DNA of 45,495 bases from Paraburkholderia sp. Tr-20389 (GCF_017104565.1 NZ_JAAGPD010000072.1:1-45495); one strand, 5' to 3'. Shown: positions 17,933 through 27,050, numbered from the stretch's first letter. The notes: a model not told the origin generated them from the sequence alone. Program-made: numbers and translations.

Positions 17933-20002
17933 ATGTCAATGACACTCAATGAAAACCTGTTGCTGGCGGTTGCGCTTGCACCGCTGGCCGGCTCGCTGAT
18001 CGCGGGGCTGTTCGGCAATGCGATCGGGCGCGCCGGTGCGCACTCGGTCACGATCCTCGGCGTTGCGATTTCGTTCGTTCTTTCGTGCATCGTCTTCCTC
18101 GACGTGCTGAACGGCGGCAGCTTCAACGCCACCGTCTACGAATGGATGACGGTCGGCAAGGTGAAGTTCGAAGTCGGCTTCCTCGTCGACACGCTGACGG
18201 CGATGATGATGTGCGTCGTGACCTTCGTGTCGCTGATGGTGCACGTCTACACGATCGGTTACATGGCCGACGAAGAAACGGGCTACCAGCGCTTCTTCTC
18301 GTACATCTCGCTGTTCACGTTCTCGATGCTGATGCTCGTGATGAGCAACAACTTCCTGCAGCTGTTCTTCGGCTGGGAAGCGGTGGGTCTCGTGTCGTAC
18401 CTGCTGATCGGCTTCTACTTCAAGCGTGAGAGCGCGATCTACGCAAACATGAAGGCGTTCCTCGTCAACCGCGTGGGCGACTTCGGCTTCATTCTCGGCA
18501 TTGGTCTGATCCTCGCGTACGGCGGTTCGATGAACTACGGCGACGTGTTCGCGAAGAGCCACGAACTGGCATCGCTGTCGTTCCCGGGCACCGACTGGGG
18601 CCTGCTGACAGTCGCGTGTATCTGCCTGTTCATCGGCGCGATGGGTAAGTCGGCGCAGTTCCCGCTGCACGTGTGGCTGCCCGACTCGATGGAAGGCCCG
18701 ACGCCGATCTCCGCACTGATTCACGCGGCAACGATGGTGACGGCAGGTATCTTCATGGTGACGCGCATGTCGCCGCTGTTCGAACTGTCGGACGCGGCGC
18801 TGTCGTTCATCACGGTGATCGGCGCAATCACCGCGCTGTTCATGGGCTTCCTCGGCATCGTCCAGAACGACATCAAGCGTGTCGTCGCTTACTCCACGCT
18901 GTCGCAGCTCGGCTACATGACGGTCGCGCTCGGCGTGTCGGCCTATCCGGTCGCCGTGTTCCACCTGATGACGCACGCGTTCTTCAAGGCACTGCTGTTC
19001 CTCGGTGCGGGTTCGGTGATCATCGGCATGCACCACGATCAGGACATGCGCAACATGGGCGGCCTGCGCAAGTACATGCCCATCACGTGGATCACGTCGC
19101 TGATCGGTTCGCTGGCGTTGATCGGTACACCGTTCTTCTCGGGCTTCTACTCGAAAGATTCGATCATCGACGCGGTGAAGCTGTCGCATCTGCCGGGTTC
19201 GGGCTTCGCGTACTTCGCGGTTGTCGCGAGCGTGTTCGTGACGGCGCTGTACTCGTTCCGCATGTACTTCCTCGTGTTCCACGGTGAAGAGCGCTTCCGC
19301 GGTCCGAAGCATCCCGACTCGCCGATGGGCGCGGAAGCGGCTGCACACGGTCACGGCCATGGTCACGACGATCACGGCCACGGTCATGACGATCACCACG
19401 CTCACGAGCCGCATGAAACGCCTTGGGTCGTCTGGCTGCCGCTGGTGCTGCTGGCGATTCCGTCCATCGTGATCGGCGCGATCGCGGTCGGCCCGATGCT
19501 GTACGGCGATTTCTTCCAGCACGGCGTCGCGTTCGAGAAGGTGATCTTCATCGGCGAAAACCATCCGGCACTGCACGAGATGGCGGAAGAATTCCAGGGC
19601 TGGGCCTCGATGGGCCTGCACGCTGCGTCGGGTCTGCCCGTGTGGCTGGCGCTGGCGGGTGTGGTGGTGGCGTGGTTCCTGTACCTCAAGCGTCCGGATC
19701 TGCCCGCCGTCATCAAGCGTGGTTTCGGTCCGATCTACACGCTGCTGGATAACAAGTACTACATGGACAAGATCAACGAAGTCGTGTTCGCACGCGGCGC
19801 CGTGGCCATCGGCCGCGGCCTGTGGAAGGAAGGCGACGTCGTGGTCATCGACGGCATTGTCAACGGTAGCGCGCGCTTCATCGGCTGGTTTGCGAGCGTG
19901 ATCCGTTTCCTGCAATCGGGTTACATCTACCACTACGCATTCGCCATGATCATCGGCATGCTGGGGCTCTTGACCCTGTTTGTAACGCTCGGCGGTAAAT
20001 AA
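17933..20002 (+). CDS. nuoL: NADH-quinone oxidoreductase subunit L with a His-rich loop
   Basis: NuoL is the distal antiporter-like proton pump and carries the long lateral helix. The 689-residue protein has the conserved FFGWEAVGLVSYLLIGFY (TM5 Glu) and KSAQFPLHVWLPDSMEGPTP (TM7-8 Lys and His). Near residues 472-495, between TM helices, lies a histidine-rich segment with 11 His and several Asp in 24 residues, flanked by AEAAA and PHETPW. This loop is absent from E. coli NuoL as I recall it. The ATG at 17939 is a possible alternative start two codons in. Confidence 0.97.
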   Translation: MSMTLNENLLLAVALAPLAGSLIAGLFGNAIGRAGAHSVTILGVAISFVLSCIVFLDVLNGGSFNATVYEWMTVGKVKFEVGFLVDTLTAMMMCVVTFVSLMVHVYTIGYMADEETGYQRFFSYISLFTFSMLMLVMSNNFLQLFFGWEAVGLVSYLLIGFYFKRESAIYANMKAFLVNRVGDFGFILGIGLILAYGGSMNYGDVFAKSHELASLSFPGTDWGLLTVACICLFIGAMGKSAQFPLHVWLPDSMEGPTPISALIHAATMVTAGIFMVTRMSPLFELSDAALSFITVIGAITALFMGFLGIVQNDIKRVVAYSTLSQLGYMTVALGVSAYPVAVFHLMTHAFFKALLFLGAGSVIIGMHHDQDMRNMGGLRKYMPITWITSLIGSLALIGTPFFSGFYSKDSIIDAVKLSHLPGSGFAYFAVVASVFVTALYSFRMYFLVFHGEERFRGPKHPDSPMGAEAAAHGHGHGHDDHGHGHDDHHAHEPHETPWVVWLPLVLLAIPSIVIGAIAVGPMLYGDFFQHGVAFEKVIFIGENHPALHEMAEEFQGWASMGLHAASGLPVWLALAGVVVAWFLYLKRPDLPAVIKRGFGPIYTLLDNKYYMDKINEVVFARGAVAIGRGLWKEGDVVVIDGIVNGSARFIGWFASVIRFLQSGYIYHYAFAMIIGMLGLLTLFVTLGGK

Positions 20003-20024
20003 GAACAGGCTGGAGACATTTCTC

Positions 20025-21518
20025 ATGCACACGACGTTTCCGATTCTGAGTATCGCGATCTGGATGCCGATTATTTTCGGCCTGGTGGTTCTGGCCATCG
20101 GTTCAGATCGCAATCCCGGTCCGGCGCGATGGATTGCGCTGATCGGGTCGGTGTTGAGTTTCATCGTGACGATTCCGCTTATCACGGATTTCGACACGAG
20201 TACGGCAGCATTGCAGTTCGAAGAAAAGGCCAACTGGATCGAGCGCTTCAACATCACGTACCACCTCGGCGTCGACGGTATCGCGATGTGGTTCGTCGTG
20301 CTGACGGCGCTGATCACGGTGATCGTCGTGATCGCCGCATGGGAAGTGATCACGAAGAACGTCGCGCAGTACCTGGCGGCGTTCCTCATCCTGTCGGGCA
20401 TCATGGTCGGCGTGTTCAGCGCAGCCGACGGCATGCTGTTCTACGTGTTCTTCGAAGCGACGCTGATCCCGATGTACATCATCATCGGCGTGTGGGGCGG
20501 GGCGAACCGCGTGTACGCGGCATTCAAGTTCTTCCTGTACACGCTGATGGGCTCGCTGCTGATGCTGGTCGGGCTGCTGTATCTGTACACGCAGACGGGC
20601 ACGTTCGATCTGGCCGCGTGGCATGCCGCGAAGCTGTCGATGACGCCGCAGGTGCTGCTCTTCATCGCGTTCTTCCTCGCGTTCGCCGTCAAAGTGCCGA
20701 TGTGGCCCGTCCACACGTGGCTGCCGGACGCGCACGTGGAAGCGCCGACGGGCGGCTCGGTCGTGCTGGCGGCCATCATGCTGAAGCTCGGCGCGTACGG
20801 TTTCCTGCGTTTCTCGCTGCCTATCGCGCCGGACGCAAGTCACTTCCTCGCGCCCGTCGTGATTACGCTGTCGCTGATCGCCGTTGTCTACATCGGCCTC
20901 GTCGCGATGGTGCAGGCGGACATGAAGAAGCTGGTCGCGTATTCGTCAATCGCGCACATGGGCTTTGTCACGCTCGGCTTCTTCATCTTCAACCAGCTGG
21001 GCACGGAAGGCGCGATCGTGCAGATGATCTCGCACGGCTTCGTGTCGGGCGCGATGTTCCTTTGCATCGGCGTGCTGTATGACCGTATGCACTCGCGTCA
21101 GATCGCCGACTACGGCGGCGTCGTCAACACGATGCCGAAGTTCGCGGCGCTCGTGATGCTGTTCTCGATGGCGAACTGCGGCCTGCCGGGCACGTCGGGT
21201 TTCGTCGGCGAGTTCATGGTGATTCTGGCCGCTGTCCAGTACAACTTCTGGATCGCGTTCGGCGCGGCCGTGACGCTGATTCTCGGCGCGGCCTATACGT
21301 TGTGGATGTACAAGCGCGTGTACTTCGGCGCGGTTGTGAACGATCACGTGAAAAGCCTCGTCGACATCAATCGCCGCGAGTTCTTCATGCTTGCGGTGCT
21401 TGCGTTGTTGACGCTGTATATGGGCATCTATCCGAAGCCCTTTACCGAAGTAATGCACGTGTCGGTGGAAAATCTCCTGTCCCACGTTGCGCAGTCGAAG
21501 CTGCCGCTACCGCAGTAA
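20025..21518 (+). CDS. nuoM: NADH-quinone oxidoreductase subunit M
   Basis: NuoM is the middle antiporter-like proton-pumping subunit. The 497-residue, 14-helix protein shows YVFFEATLIPMYIIIGVWGG, with the TM5 glutamate, and KVPMWPVHTWLPDAHVEAPT, with the TM7 lysine. Length is standard. It lies 22 bp after nuoL, with GGAGAC ahead of the ATG. Confidence 0.98.
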   Translation: MHTTFPILSIAIWMPIIFGLVVLAIGSDRNPGPARWIALIGSVLSFIVTIPLITDFDTSTAALQFEEKANWIERFNITYHLGVDGIAMWFVVLTALITVIVVIAAWEVITKNVAQYLAAFLILSGIMVGVFSAADGMLFYVFFEATLIPMYIIIGVWGGANRVYAAFKFFLYTLMGSLLMLVGLLYLYTQTGTFDLAAWHAAKLSMTPQVLLFIAFFLAFAVKVPMWPVHTWLPDAHVEAPTGGSVVLAAIMLKLGAYGFLRFSLPIAPDASHFLAPVVITLSLIAVVYIGLVAMVQADMKKLVAYSSIAHMGFVTLGFFIFNQLGTEGAIVQMISHGFVSGAMFLCIGVLYDRMHSRQIADYGGVVNTMPKFAALVMLFSMANCGLPGTSGFVGEFMVILAAVQYNFWIAFGAAVTLILGAAYTLWMYKRVYFGAVVNDHVKSLVDINRREFFMLAVLALLTLYMGIYPKPFTEVMHVSVENLLSHVAQSKLPLPQ

Positions 21519-21543
21519 TGCGAAGCGGAGGAATTTAAAGATC

Positions 21544-23022
21544 ATGCAAAACGCACCTATGACCGCCTTGTTACCCGACGCGCTGGTGATGGCCGCTATC
21601 GTCGTCGCGTGGCTCATCGACACGTTCGTTGGCCCGAACAGCCGCCGCACGACGTATTTCATCGCGCTGCTTTCCACGGTCGTGGCCGGCATCTGGTTCG
21701 CCATCGATGCCTTCACGCCGGGCGCCGGGCCGCAGTACTTCTTCTCGCGCATGTACGTGGTGGATCCGTTCGCCAACGTGATGAAGGCGGTCGTATCGCT
21801 GGGCTACGCAGTGACGATCGTGTACTCGCGCAAGTATCTGGAAGACCGCGGCCTCTACGAAGGCAACTTCTTCCTGCTCGGCATGTTCTCGCTGCTGGGC
21901 CAGCTGGTGATGATCTCGGGCAACAACTTCCTGACGCTGTATCTCGGTCTGGAACTGATGTCGCTGTCGCTGTACGCCGCGATCGCGCTGCGCCGCGAAA
22001 ACGCGCCGTCGAACGAAGCCGCGATGAAGTACTACGTACTGGGCGCGCTGGCTTCGGGCTTCCTGCTGTACGGCATCTCGATGCTTTACGGCGCGACGGG
22101 CTCGCTCGAACTGAACGAAGTGCTGAAGGCCGTCGCGTCGGGCCACATCAACGACGTCGTGCTGCTGTTCGGCGTGATCTTCATCGTCGCGGGTATCGCG
22201 TTCAAGATGGGCGCGGTGCCGTTCCATATGTGGGTGCCCGACGTGTATCAAGGCGCACCGACTGCCATGACGTTGATCGTCGGCGGCGGTCCGAAGGTCG
22301 CTGCGTTTGCATGGGGGCTGCGCTTCCTGGTGATGGGCCTGCTGCCGCTCGCCGTCGACTGGCAGGAAATGCTGGTTATTCTGGCCGCGCTGTCGCTGAT
22401 CGTCGGCAACATCACGGGTATCGTTCAGCGCAACGTCAAGCGCATGCTGGCTTACTCGGCCATCTCGAACATGGGCTTCGTGCTGCTCGGCCTGCTCGCC
22501 GGCGTGGTGGACGGTAAGACGGGCGCGGCTGCGAGCGCGTACGGTTCGGCGATGTTCTACAGCATCGTCTATCTGATCACCACGCTCGGCTCGTTCGGCG
22601 TCGTGATGCTGCTCGCGCGCCGCGAGTTCGAAGCCGAAACGCTCGACGACTTCAAGGGTCTCAACCAGCGCAGCCCGGTGTTCGCGTTCGTGATGATGGT
22701 GATGATGTTCTCGCTCGCGGGCATCCCGCCGGCAGTCGGCTTCTACGCGAAGCTGGCCGTTCTCGAAGCGACGATGAACGCCGGTCTCACGTGGCTGGCC
22801 GTGCTGGCCGTGATCACGTCGCTGTTCGGCGCGTTCTACTACCTGCGTATCGTCAAGCTGATGTACTTCGACGATCCCGTCGACACGACGCCGATCGTCG
22901 GCGATGCCTGCAAGCGCACGCTGCTCGCGCTCAACGGCGTGGCCGTGCTGGTGCTCGGTATCGTTCCGGGCCCGCTGATGTCGATCTGCCTGAACGCTAT
23001 TTCGCATACTCTGCCGCTGTAA
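21544..23022 (+). CDS. nuoN: NADH-quinone oxidoreductase subunit N
   Basis: NuoN is the third antiporter-like subunit, next to NuoK. From the ATG at 21544 it is 492 residues. Family motifs are YLGLELMSLSLYAAIA (TM5 Glu) and FKMGAVPFHMWVPDVYQGAPT (TM7 Lys). A GGAGGAAT lies upstream at slightly long spacing. The in-frame ATG at 21487 overlaps nuoM and is rejected. Its TAA overlaps the ATG of the DUF2818 gene (TAATG), so the operon continues past nuoN. Confidence 0.97.
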   Translation: MQNAPMTALLPDALVMAAIVVAWLIDTFVGPNSRRTTYFIALLSTVVAGIWFAIDAFTPGAGPQYFFSRMYVVDPFANVMKAVVSLGYAVTIVYSRKYLEDRGLYEGNFFLLGMFSLLGQLVMISGNNFLTLYLGLELMSLSLYAAIALRRENAPSNEAAMKYYVLGALASGFLLYGISMLYGATGSLELNEVLKAVASGHINDVVLLFGVIFIVAGIAFKMGAVPFHMWVPDVYQGAPTAMTLIVGGGPKVAAFAWGLRFLVMGLLPLAVDWQEMLVILAALSLIVGNITGIVQRNVKRMLAYSAISNMGFVLLGLLAGVVDGKTGAAASAYGSAMFYSIVYLITTLGSFGVVMLLARREFEAETLDDFKGLNQRSPVFAFVMMVMMFSLAGIPPAVGFYAKLAVLEATMNAGLTWLAVLAVITSLFGAFYYLRIVKLMYFDDPVDTTPIVGDACKRTLLALNGVAVLVLGIVPGPLMSICLNAISHTLPL

Positions 23023-23318
23023 TGTCGGCAGCGGGGTGGTTCATCGTGCTGTTGGCGCTCGTCGGCGCCAACCTGCCGTTCCTGAACCAGCGCGTGTTCG
23101 GTGTCGTGCCTTTGCGGGCCGTCAGGAAAAGCGCGTGGATCAGGATCGGCGAACTGATCGTGCTGTATTTCATCGTCGGCGCGCTCGGCTTCATGCTCGA
23201 AGCGCGCGCCGGCAACCGCTTCGAGCAGGGCTGGCAGTTCTACGCGATCACGTTCAGCCTGTTCATCGTTTTCGCCTTCCCGGGCTTCACGTTTCAATAT
23301 CTCGTCAAACGGCGCTGA
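23022..23318 (+). CDS. DUF2818 small membrane protein, coupled to nuoN
   Basis: The 98-residue product has three predicted membrane helices (about 3-22, 40-58 and 70-92). The conserved stretch GANLPFLNQRVFG lies between the first two. I recognise it as the DUF2818 family, which I recall lying after nuoN in Burkholderiales. Its start overlaps the nuoN stop by one base, a strong sign of coupling. A role as an accessory or assembly protein of complex I is inference from position only. Confidence 0.85.
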   Translation: MSAAGWFIVLLALVGANLPFLNQRVFGVVPLRAVRKSAWIRIGELIVLYFIVGALGFMLEARAGNRFEQGWQFYAITFSLFIVFAFPGFTFQYLVKRR

Positions 23319-23359
23319 TGGTTTCGGCCGTCGCGCCCTTTGCTGCAAAGGGGTCGCAC

Positions 23360-23950
23360 ATGGCAGAACTTCCCGATCACGACGCTGCACTCAAAGAGAC
23401 CTGCATCACAAGCGAAGTCGCTTACCAGGGGCCGTTCATGACGGTCAAATACGACACGGTGCGCTTGCCCGACGGCAAGCAGGCGACGCGCGAGTACGTG
23501 AAGCATCCCGGCGCCGTGATGGTGATTCCGCTCTTCGACGACGGCCGCGTGCTGATGGAAAGCCAGTATCGCTACGCGATGGGCAAGGTGATGTACGAGT
23601 ACCCGGCGGGCAAGCTCGATCCGAACGAAGATTCGCTGACGTGCGCGAAGCGCGAGCTGCTCGAAGAAACGGGCTACACGGCGCGCGAATACATCTACCT
23701 GACGCGCGTTCATCCCATCATTTCCTACTCGACCGAGTTCATCGATATTTACGTCGCGCGTGGCCTGACGGCGGGCGAGCGCAAACTCGACGACGGCGAA
23801 TTTCTTGAGACGTTCATCGCGAAGCTGTCGGATGTTTCCGAATGGGTGCGCACGGGCCAACTGAGCGACGTGAAGACGATCATCGGTACGTTCTGGCTCG
23901 AAAAGCTGCTGTCGGGTGCATGGCCGGAGAATGCGCCGGAAGCAGGCTGA
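23360..23950 (+). CDS. NUDIX hydrolase, ADP-ribose pyrophosphatase type
   Basis: The 196-residue protein probably hydrolyses ADP-ribose or related nucleoside diphosphate sugars in the cytoplasm. It has a perfect Nudix box, Gx5Ex7REUxEExGU, at residues 84-106 (G84, E90, R98, E99, E102, E103, G105). The upstream part PGAVMVIPLFDDGRVLMESQYR is typical of the NudF/ADPRase branch. The ATG at 23360 follows AAAGGGG. An alternative ATG at 23318 overlaps the DUF2818 stop and would add 14 residues. It is the last gene of the nuo transcription unit. Confidence 0.9.
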   Translation: MAELPDHDAALKETCITSEVAYQGPFMTVKYDTVRLPDGKQATREYVKHPGAVMVIPLFDDGRVLMESQYRYAMGKVMYEYPAGKLDPNEDSLTCAKRELLEETGYTAREYIYLTRVHPIISYSTEFIDIYVARGLTAGERKLDDGEFLETFIAKLSDVSEWVRTGQLSDVKTIIGTFWLEKLLSGAWPENAPEAG

Positions 23951-24134
23951 CAAGCACTGACGCGGCGTTCGGCGGCGAACTGAAAACGGCGGCCTCGCGC
24001 TGCCGTTTCTCTTTGCGGGGTTCGCTGGGGCGCAGTCATTCGAGCGTCGGCGCGTCTTGCGCCAAAGCGCTAGAATGACTGGCTGCCGTTCGCCGGCGTG
24101 CTGTTCGCTTCGCCAAAAAGCACAGACATTTAGC

Positions 24135-24149
24135 GAACGACCGTTCACA
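24135..24149 (+). promoter_or_regulatory. Candidate TetR-type operator overlapping a -35 element
   Basis: GAACG-AC-CGTTC (24135-24146) is a perfect 5-bp inverted repeat with a 2-nt centre. The ACG-NN-CGT core is used by TetR-family acyl-CoA regulators such as Thermus PaaR, as I recall. It overlaps the candidate -35 TTCACA at 24144-24149. No regulator gene lies nearby. Confidence 0.45.
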
Positions 24150-24171
24150 AATTTCGTTTTTGCGATAAACT
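24144..24171 (+). promoter_or_regulatory. Candidate promoter of the DUF1178-acyl-CoA dehydrogenase operon
   Basis: TTCACA (24144-24149) and TAAACT (24166-24171) are 16 nt apart. The transcript would start only about 15 nt before the ATG at 24194. Match quality is moderate. Confidence 0.4.
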
Positions 24172-24193
24172 CGTACGCAAGCCCTGATTCCAC

Positions 24194-24628
24194 ATGAAGG
24201 TCCTCGATCTACAGTGTCCGCACGATCATCGGTTCGAAGGCTGGTTCGCTTCCGCCGATGACTTCGAGTCGCAGTTGTCCCGCAAACTGGTTGCATGTCC
24301 CATTTGCGGTGCAACGGAAGTGAGCCGTTTGCCGTCGGCGCCACGCCTGAATCTGTCGGGTGCCACGAGCGCGTCGAAGGAAAAGGCGGCTGCGGACGTT
24401 GGCGAACTGCAGGCGCACGTGATGCGCGCGCTGCGCGAGGTGCTGGAGAAGACGGAGAACGTGGGCGACCGCTTCGCCGAGGAAGCGCGGCGCATTCACT
24501 ACAATGAAGCGCCCGCTCGCAGCATCCGGGGTGTGACCACGCCGGAAGATGCGCGAGCCCTCGTCGAAGAAGGCATCGACGTGATGCCGCTGCCTGTGCC
24601 CGCCGCACTGAAAGAGCCGCTGCAATAA
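24194..24628 (+). CDS. DUF1178 family zinc-ribbon-like protein
   Basis: The 144-residue protein opens MKVLDLQCPHDHRFEGWFAS and has a second CPIC pair at 36-39, so Cys8, His10, His12, Cys36 and Cys39 could bind a metal. The middle is Ala/Lys-rich. The C-terminal half contains VMRALREVLEKTENVGDRF and GVTTPEDARALVEEGIDVMPLP, both typical of DUF1178. The function of the family is unknown to me. It leads an operon with two acyl-CoA dehydrogenase-like genes, the first of which starts 55 bp downstream. Confidence 0.85.
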   Translation: MKVLDLQCPHDHRFEGWFASADDFESQLSRKLVACPICGATEVSRLPSAPRLNLSGATSASKEKAAADVGELQAHVMRALREVLEKTENVGDRFAEEARRIHYNEAPARSIRGVTTPEDARALVEEGIDVMPLPVPAALKEPLQ

Positions 24629-24683
24629 GCCATCGCTTGCAGTGCTCCTGGCGGCGCAAGGCCGCGGCCAGGAGACACTGCGC

Positions 24684-25880
24684 ATGGATCTGAATTATTC
24701 CCCCTCCGACGACGCATTCCGCGCCGACATTCGCGCCTGGCTCGAAGCGAATCTTCCTGATGCGCTGCGCGACAAAGTCCTCAATCACAAACGTCTGAAT
24801 CGCGATGACTACGCGAACTGGCACGCTCTGCTCGGCAAGCGCGGCTGGTCGGCGCCTGCATGGCCAGCGGAGTACGGCGGCCCGGACTGGAACGCGACGC
24901 AGCGTCATATCTGGGACGAGGAGTGCGCCCGTCTCGGCGCGCCGGCCGTATTGCCGTTCGGCGTCTCGATGGTCGCGCCCGTGCTGATGAAATACGGCAG
25001 CGAAGCGCAGAAGCGGCACTATCTGCCGCGCATTCTCGACGGCACCGACTGGTGGTGCCAGGGCTATTCCGAGCCGGGCTCGGGTTCGGACCTCGCATCG
25101 CTGCGCACGCGTGCCGAACGTGTCGGCGACCACTATGTCGTCAACGGTCAGAAGACCTGGACGACGCTCGGCCAGCACGCCGACATGATGTTCTGTCTCG
25201 TGCGCACCGACAGCGGCGCGAAAAAGCAGGAAGGCATTTCATTCCTGCTGATCGACATGAAGACGCCCGGCATCACCGTGCGGCCCATCATCACGCTCGA
25301 CGAGGATCACGAAGTCAACGAAGTGTTCTTCGAGGACGTGAAGGTGCCGGTCGAAAACCTCGTCGGCGACGAGAATCGCGGCTGGACTTACGCGAAGTAT
25401 CTGCTGGGCCACGAACGGACGGGCATCGCGCGCGTTGGACAGTCGAAGCGCGAACTCGCGTTTCTCAAGCAACTCGCGCTGAATCAGAAGAAGAACGGCA
25501 AGCCGTTGTTGCACGATCCGCTCTTCGGCGCAAAAGTCGCGAGTCTCGAAATCGAATTGATGGCGCTCGAAGTGACGGTGCAGCGTGTCGTCGCGAACGA
25601 GGCGGGCGGACGCGGGCCGGGACCGGAGGCGTCGATGTTGAAGATCAAGGGCACGGAAGTGCAGCAAGGGTTGACCGAGCTGATGTTCGAAGCGGTCGGC
25701 CCGCTCGCGGCGCCATTCGACGCGCCGTTCCTGGAGAGCGAACGGGCGCACAGCATCACCGGCGACGACGATGCCGCGCCGCTTGCCGCGTACTACTTCA
25801 ACTACCGCAAGACGTCGATCTACGGCGGCTCGAACGAAATTCAAAAGAACATCATCGCGCAGATGATTCTCGGACTGTGA
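24684..25880 (+). CDS. Acyl-CoA dehydrogenase, candidate FAD-motif half of a heteromer
   Basis: The 398-residue protein has the acyl-CoA dehydrogenase fold and would oxidise an acyl-CoA at the alpha-beta bond. It shows SEPGSGSD (129-136), NGQKTWTT (154-161) and a C-terminal GGSNEIQ (381-387). It lacks the QxxGGxG motif that normally precedes that end. The next gene has QLHGGMG but lacks SEPxxGSD and the GGxNEIQ end. The ATG at 24684 follows AGGAGA. This complementarity resembles the alpha2-beta2 enzymes of actinobacterial sterol side-chain degradation. The substrate is unknown. Confidence 0.88.
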   Translation: MDLNYSPSDDAFRADIRAWLEANLPDALRDKVLNHKRLNRDDYANWHALLGKRGWSAPAWPAEYGGPDWNATQRHIWDEECARLGAPAVLPFGVSMVAPVLMKYGSEAQKRHYLPRILDGTDWWCQGYSEPGSGSDLASLRTRAERVGDHYVVNGQKTWTTLGQHADMMFCLVRTDSGAKKQEGISFLLIDMKTPGITVRPIITLDEDHEVNEVFFEDVKVPVENLVGDENRGWTYAKYLLGHERTGIARVGQSKRELAFLKQLALNQKKNGKPLLHDPLFGAKVASLEIELMALEVTVQRVVANEAGGRGPGPEASMLKIKGTEVQQGLTELMFEAVGPLAAPFDAPFLESERAHSITGDDDAAPLAAYYFNYRKTSIYGGSNEIQKNIIAQMILGL

Positions 25881-25890
25881 GGAGCGGCGC

Positions 25891-27018
25891 ATGAACTTCA
25901 ATTTCACCGACGAACAGCAGCAATTCGCCGACGCGCTGCGCCGCTATCTCGACAAACATTACGCGTTCGAAGCGCGCCAGGCGATCGTGCGCTCGGAAGC
26001 AGGTGTATCGAACGAACATTGGTCGGCATTCACCGAACTCGGCCTGACCGCGTTGCCCGTGCCCGAAGCGCAGGGCGGTTTCGACGGCGGCACGGTCGAC
26101 ATGCTGGTCGTGATGCAGGAGCTGGGACGCGCGCTGGTCGTCGAGCCGTACTGGTCGACGGCCGTTGGGATCGAGGCGCTGAAGCTCTCAGGCACGGGCG
26201 AGGGCGACGATGCCGCGTTGCTCGAGCGTGCGGCGCAAGGCGAGATCAGGCTGGCCGTCGCGTTTCATGAACCGGACGCGCGCTACGACCTGTTTTCCAT
26301 CGACACAACGGCGACGCGTCAGGGCGACGGCTATGCGTTGAGCGGAGCGAAATCGGTCGTGCTGCATGGCGCGCAGGCCGACTACTGGATCGTGCCCGCG
26401 CGCCTCGACGGAGAGATCGCGCTGTTCGTGGTCGCACGCGATGCGGCGAACGCGCAGATCGCGGATTACCGGACGATCGACGGCCAGCGTGCCGCGACGC
26501 TCGCATTCAACGCGACGCCGGCACGCAAGCTGAACGGCGCACATGCGGGCGCGGCAGCGCTGGAACATATCGCCGACTACGGCATCGTATTGCTGTGTTC
26601 GGAAGCGGTCGGCGCGCTCGATGCGCTGAATCATGCGACCGTCGAATACACGAAGACCCGCCAGCAATTCGGCGTGCCGATTGCGCGCTTCCAGGCGCTG
26701 CAGCATCGGATGGTCGAGATGCTGATTCATGCCGAGCAGGCGCGTTCGGCCACGTATCTCGCGGCCGTGCGCTACGCCAGCGAAGACACCGACGAGCGCC
26801 GGCGCGCGGTATCGGCTGCCAAGGTGCGCGTGGGGCAAGCCGCGCGCTTCGTCGGCCAGCAGGCAGTGCAACTGCACGGTGGCATGGGCGTGACGAACGA
26901 GGTCGCGGCCGCGCATCTGTTCAAGCGTCTCGCTATCATCGAAACCACGCTCGGCGATGTCGATCATCACCTTGCGCGCTTTGCCGCGCTGCCGGGATTC
27001 GCAACGGCCGACGCGTGA
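25891..27018 (+). CDS. Acyl-CoA dehydrogenase-like partner subunit
   Basis: The 375-residue protein starts 10 bp after the preceding dehydrogenase. Its N-terminal domain (NFTDEQQQFADALRRYLDKH) and C-terminal QLHGGMG (327-333) with TNEVAAAHLFKR are ACAD features. The flavin and substrate loop that usually reads TEPxxGSD is HEPDARYD here (126-133), and the terminal GGTxEIQ is missing. It is therefore unlikely to bind FAD fully on its own and probably completes the active site with its neighbour. The ribosome-binding site is GAGGAGCGG. Confidence 0.87.
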   Translation: MNFNFTDEQQQFADALRRYLDKHYAFEARQAIVRSEAGVSNEHWSAFTELGLTALPVPEAQGGFDGGTVDMLVVMQELGRALVVEPYWSTAVGIEALKLSGTGEGDDAALLERAAQGEIRLAVAFHEPDARYDLFSIDTTATRQGDGYALSGAKSVVLHGAQADYWIVPARLDGEIALFVVARDAANAQIADYRTIDGQRAATLAFNATPARKLNGAHAGAAALEHIADYGIVLLCSEAVGALDALNHATVEYTKTRQQFGVPIARFQALQHRMVEMLIHAEQARSATYLAAVRYASEDTDERRRAVSAAKVRVGQAARFVGQQAVQLHGGMGVTNEVAAAHLFKRLAIIETTLGDVDHHLARFAALPGFATADA

Positions 27019-27050
27019 GCGCCCGCCAACACATGCAAACGAGGTAAAAG

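Noticed and set aside
17936-20434. An 832-residue leftward open frame across nuoL-nuoM
   Set aside because: Antisense shadow of nuoL; no recognisable domain, and no ribosome-binding site.
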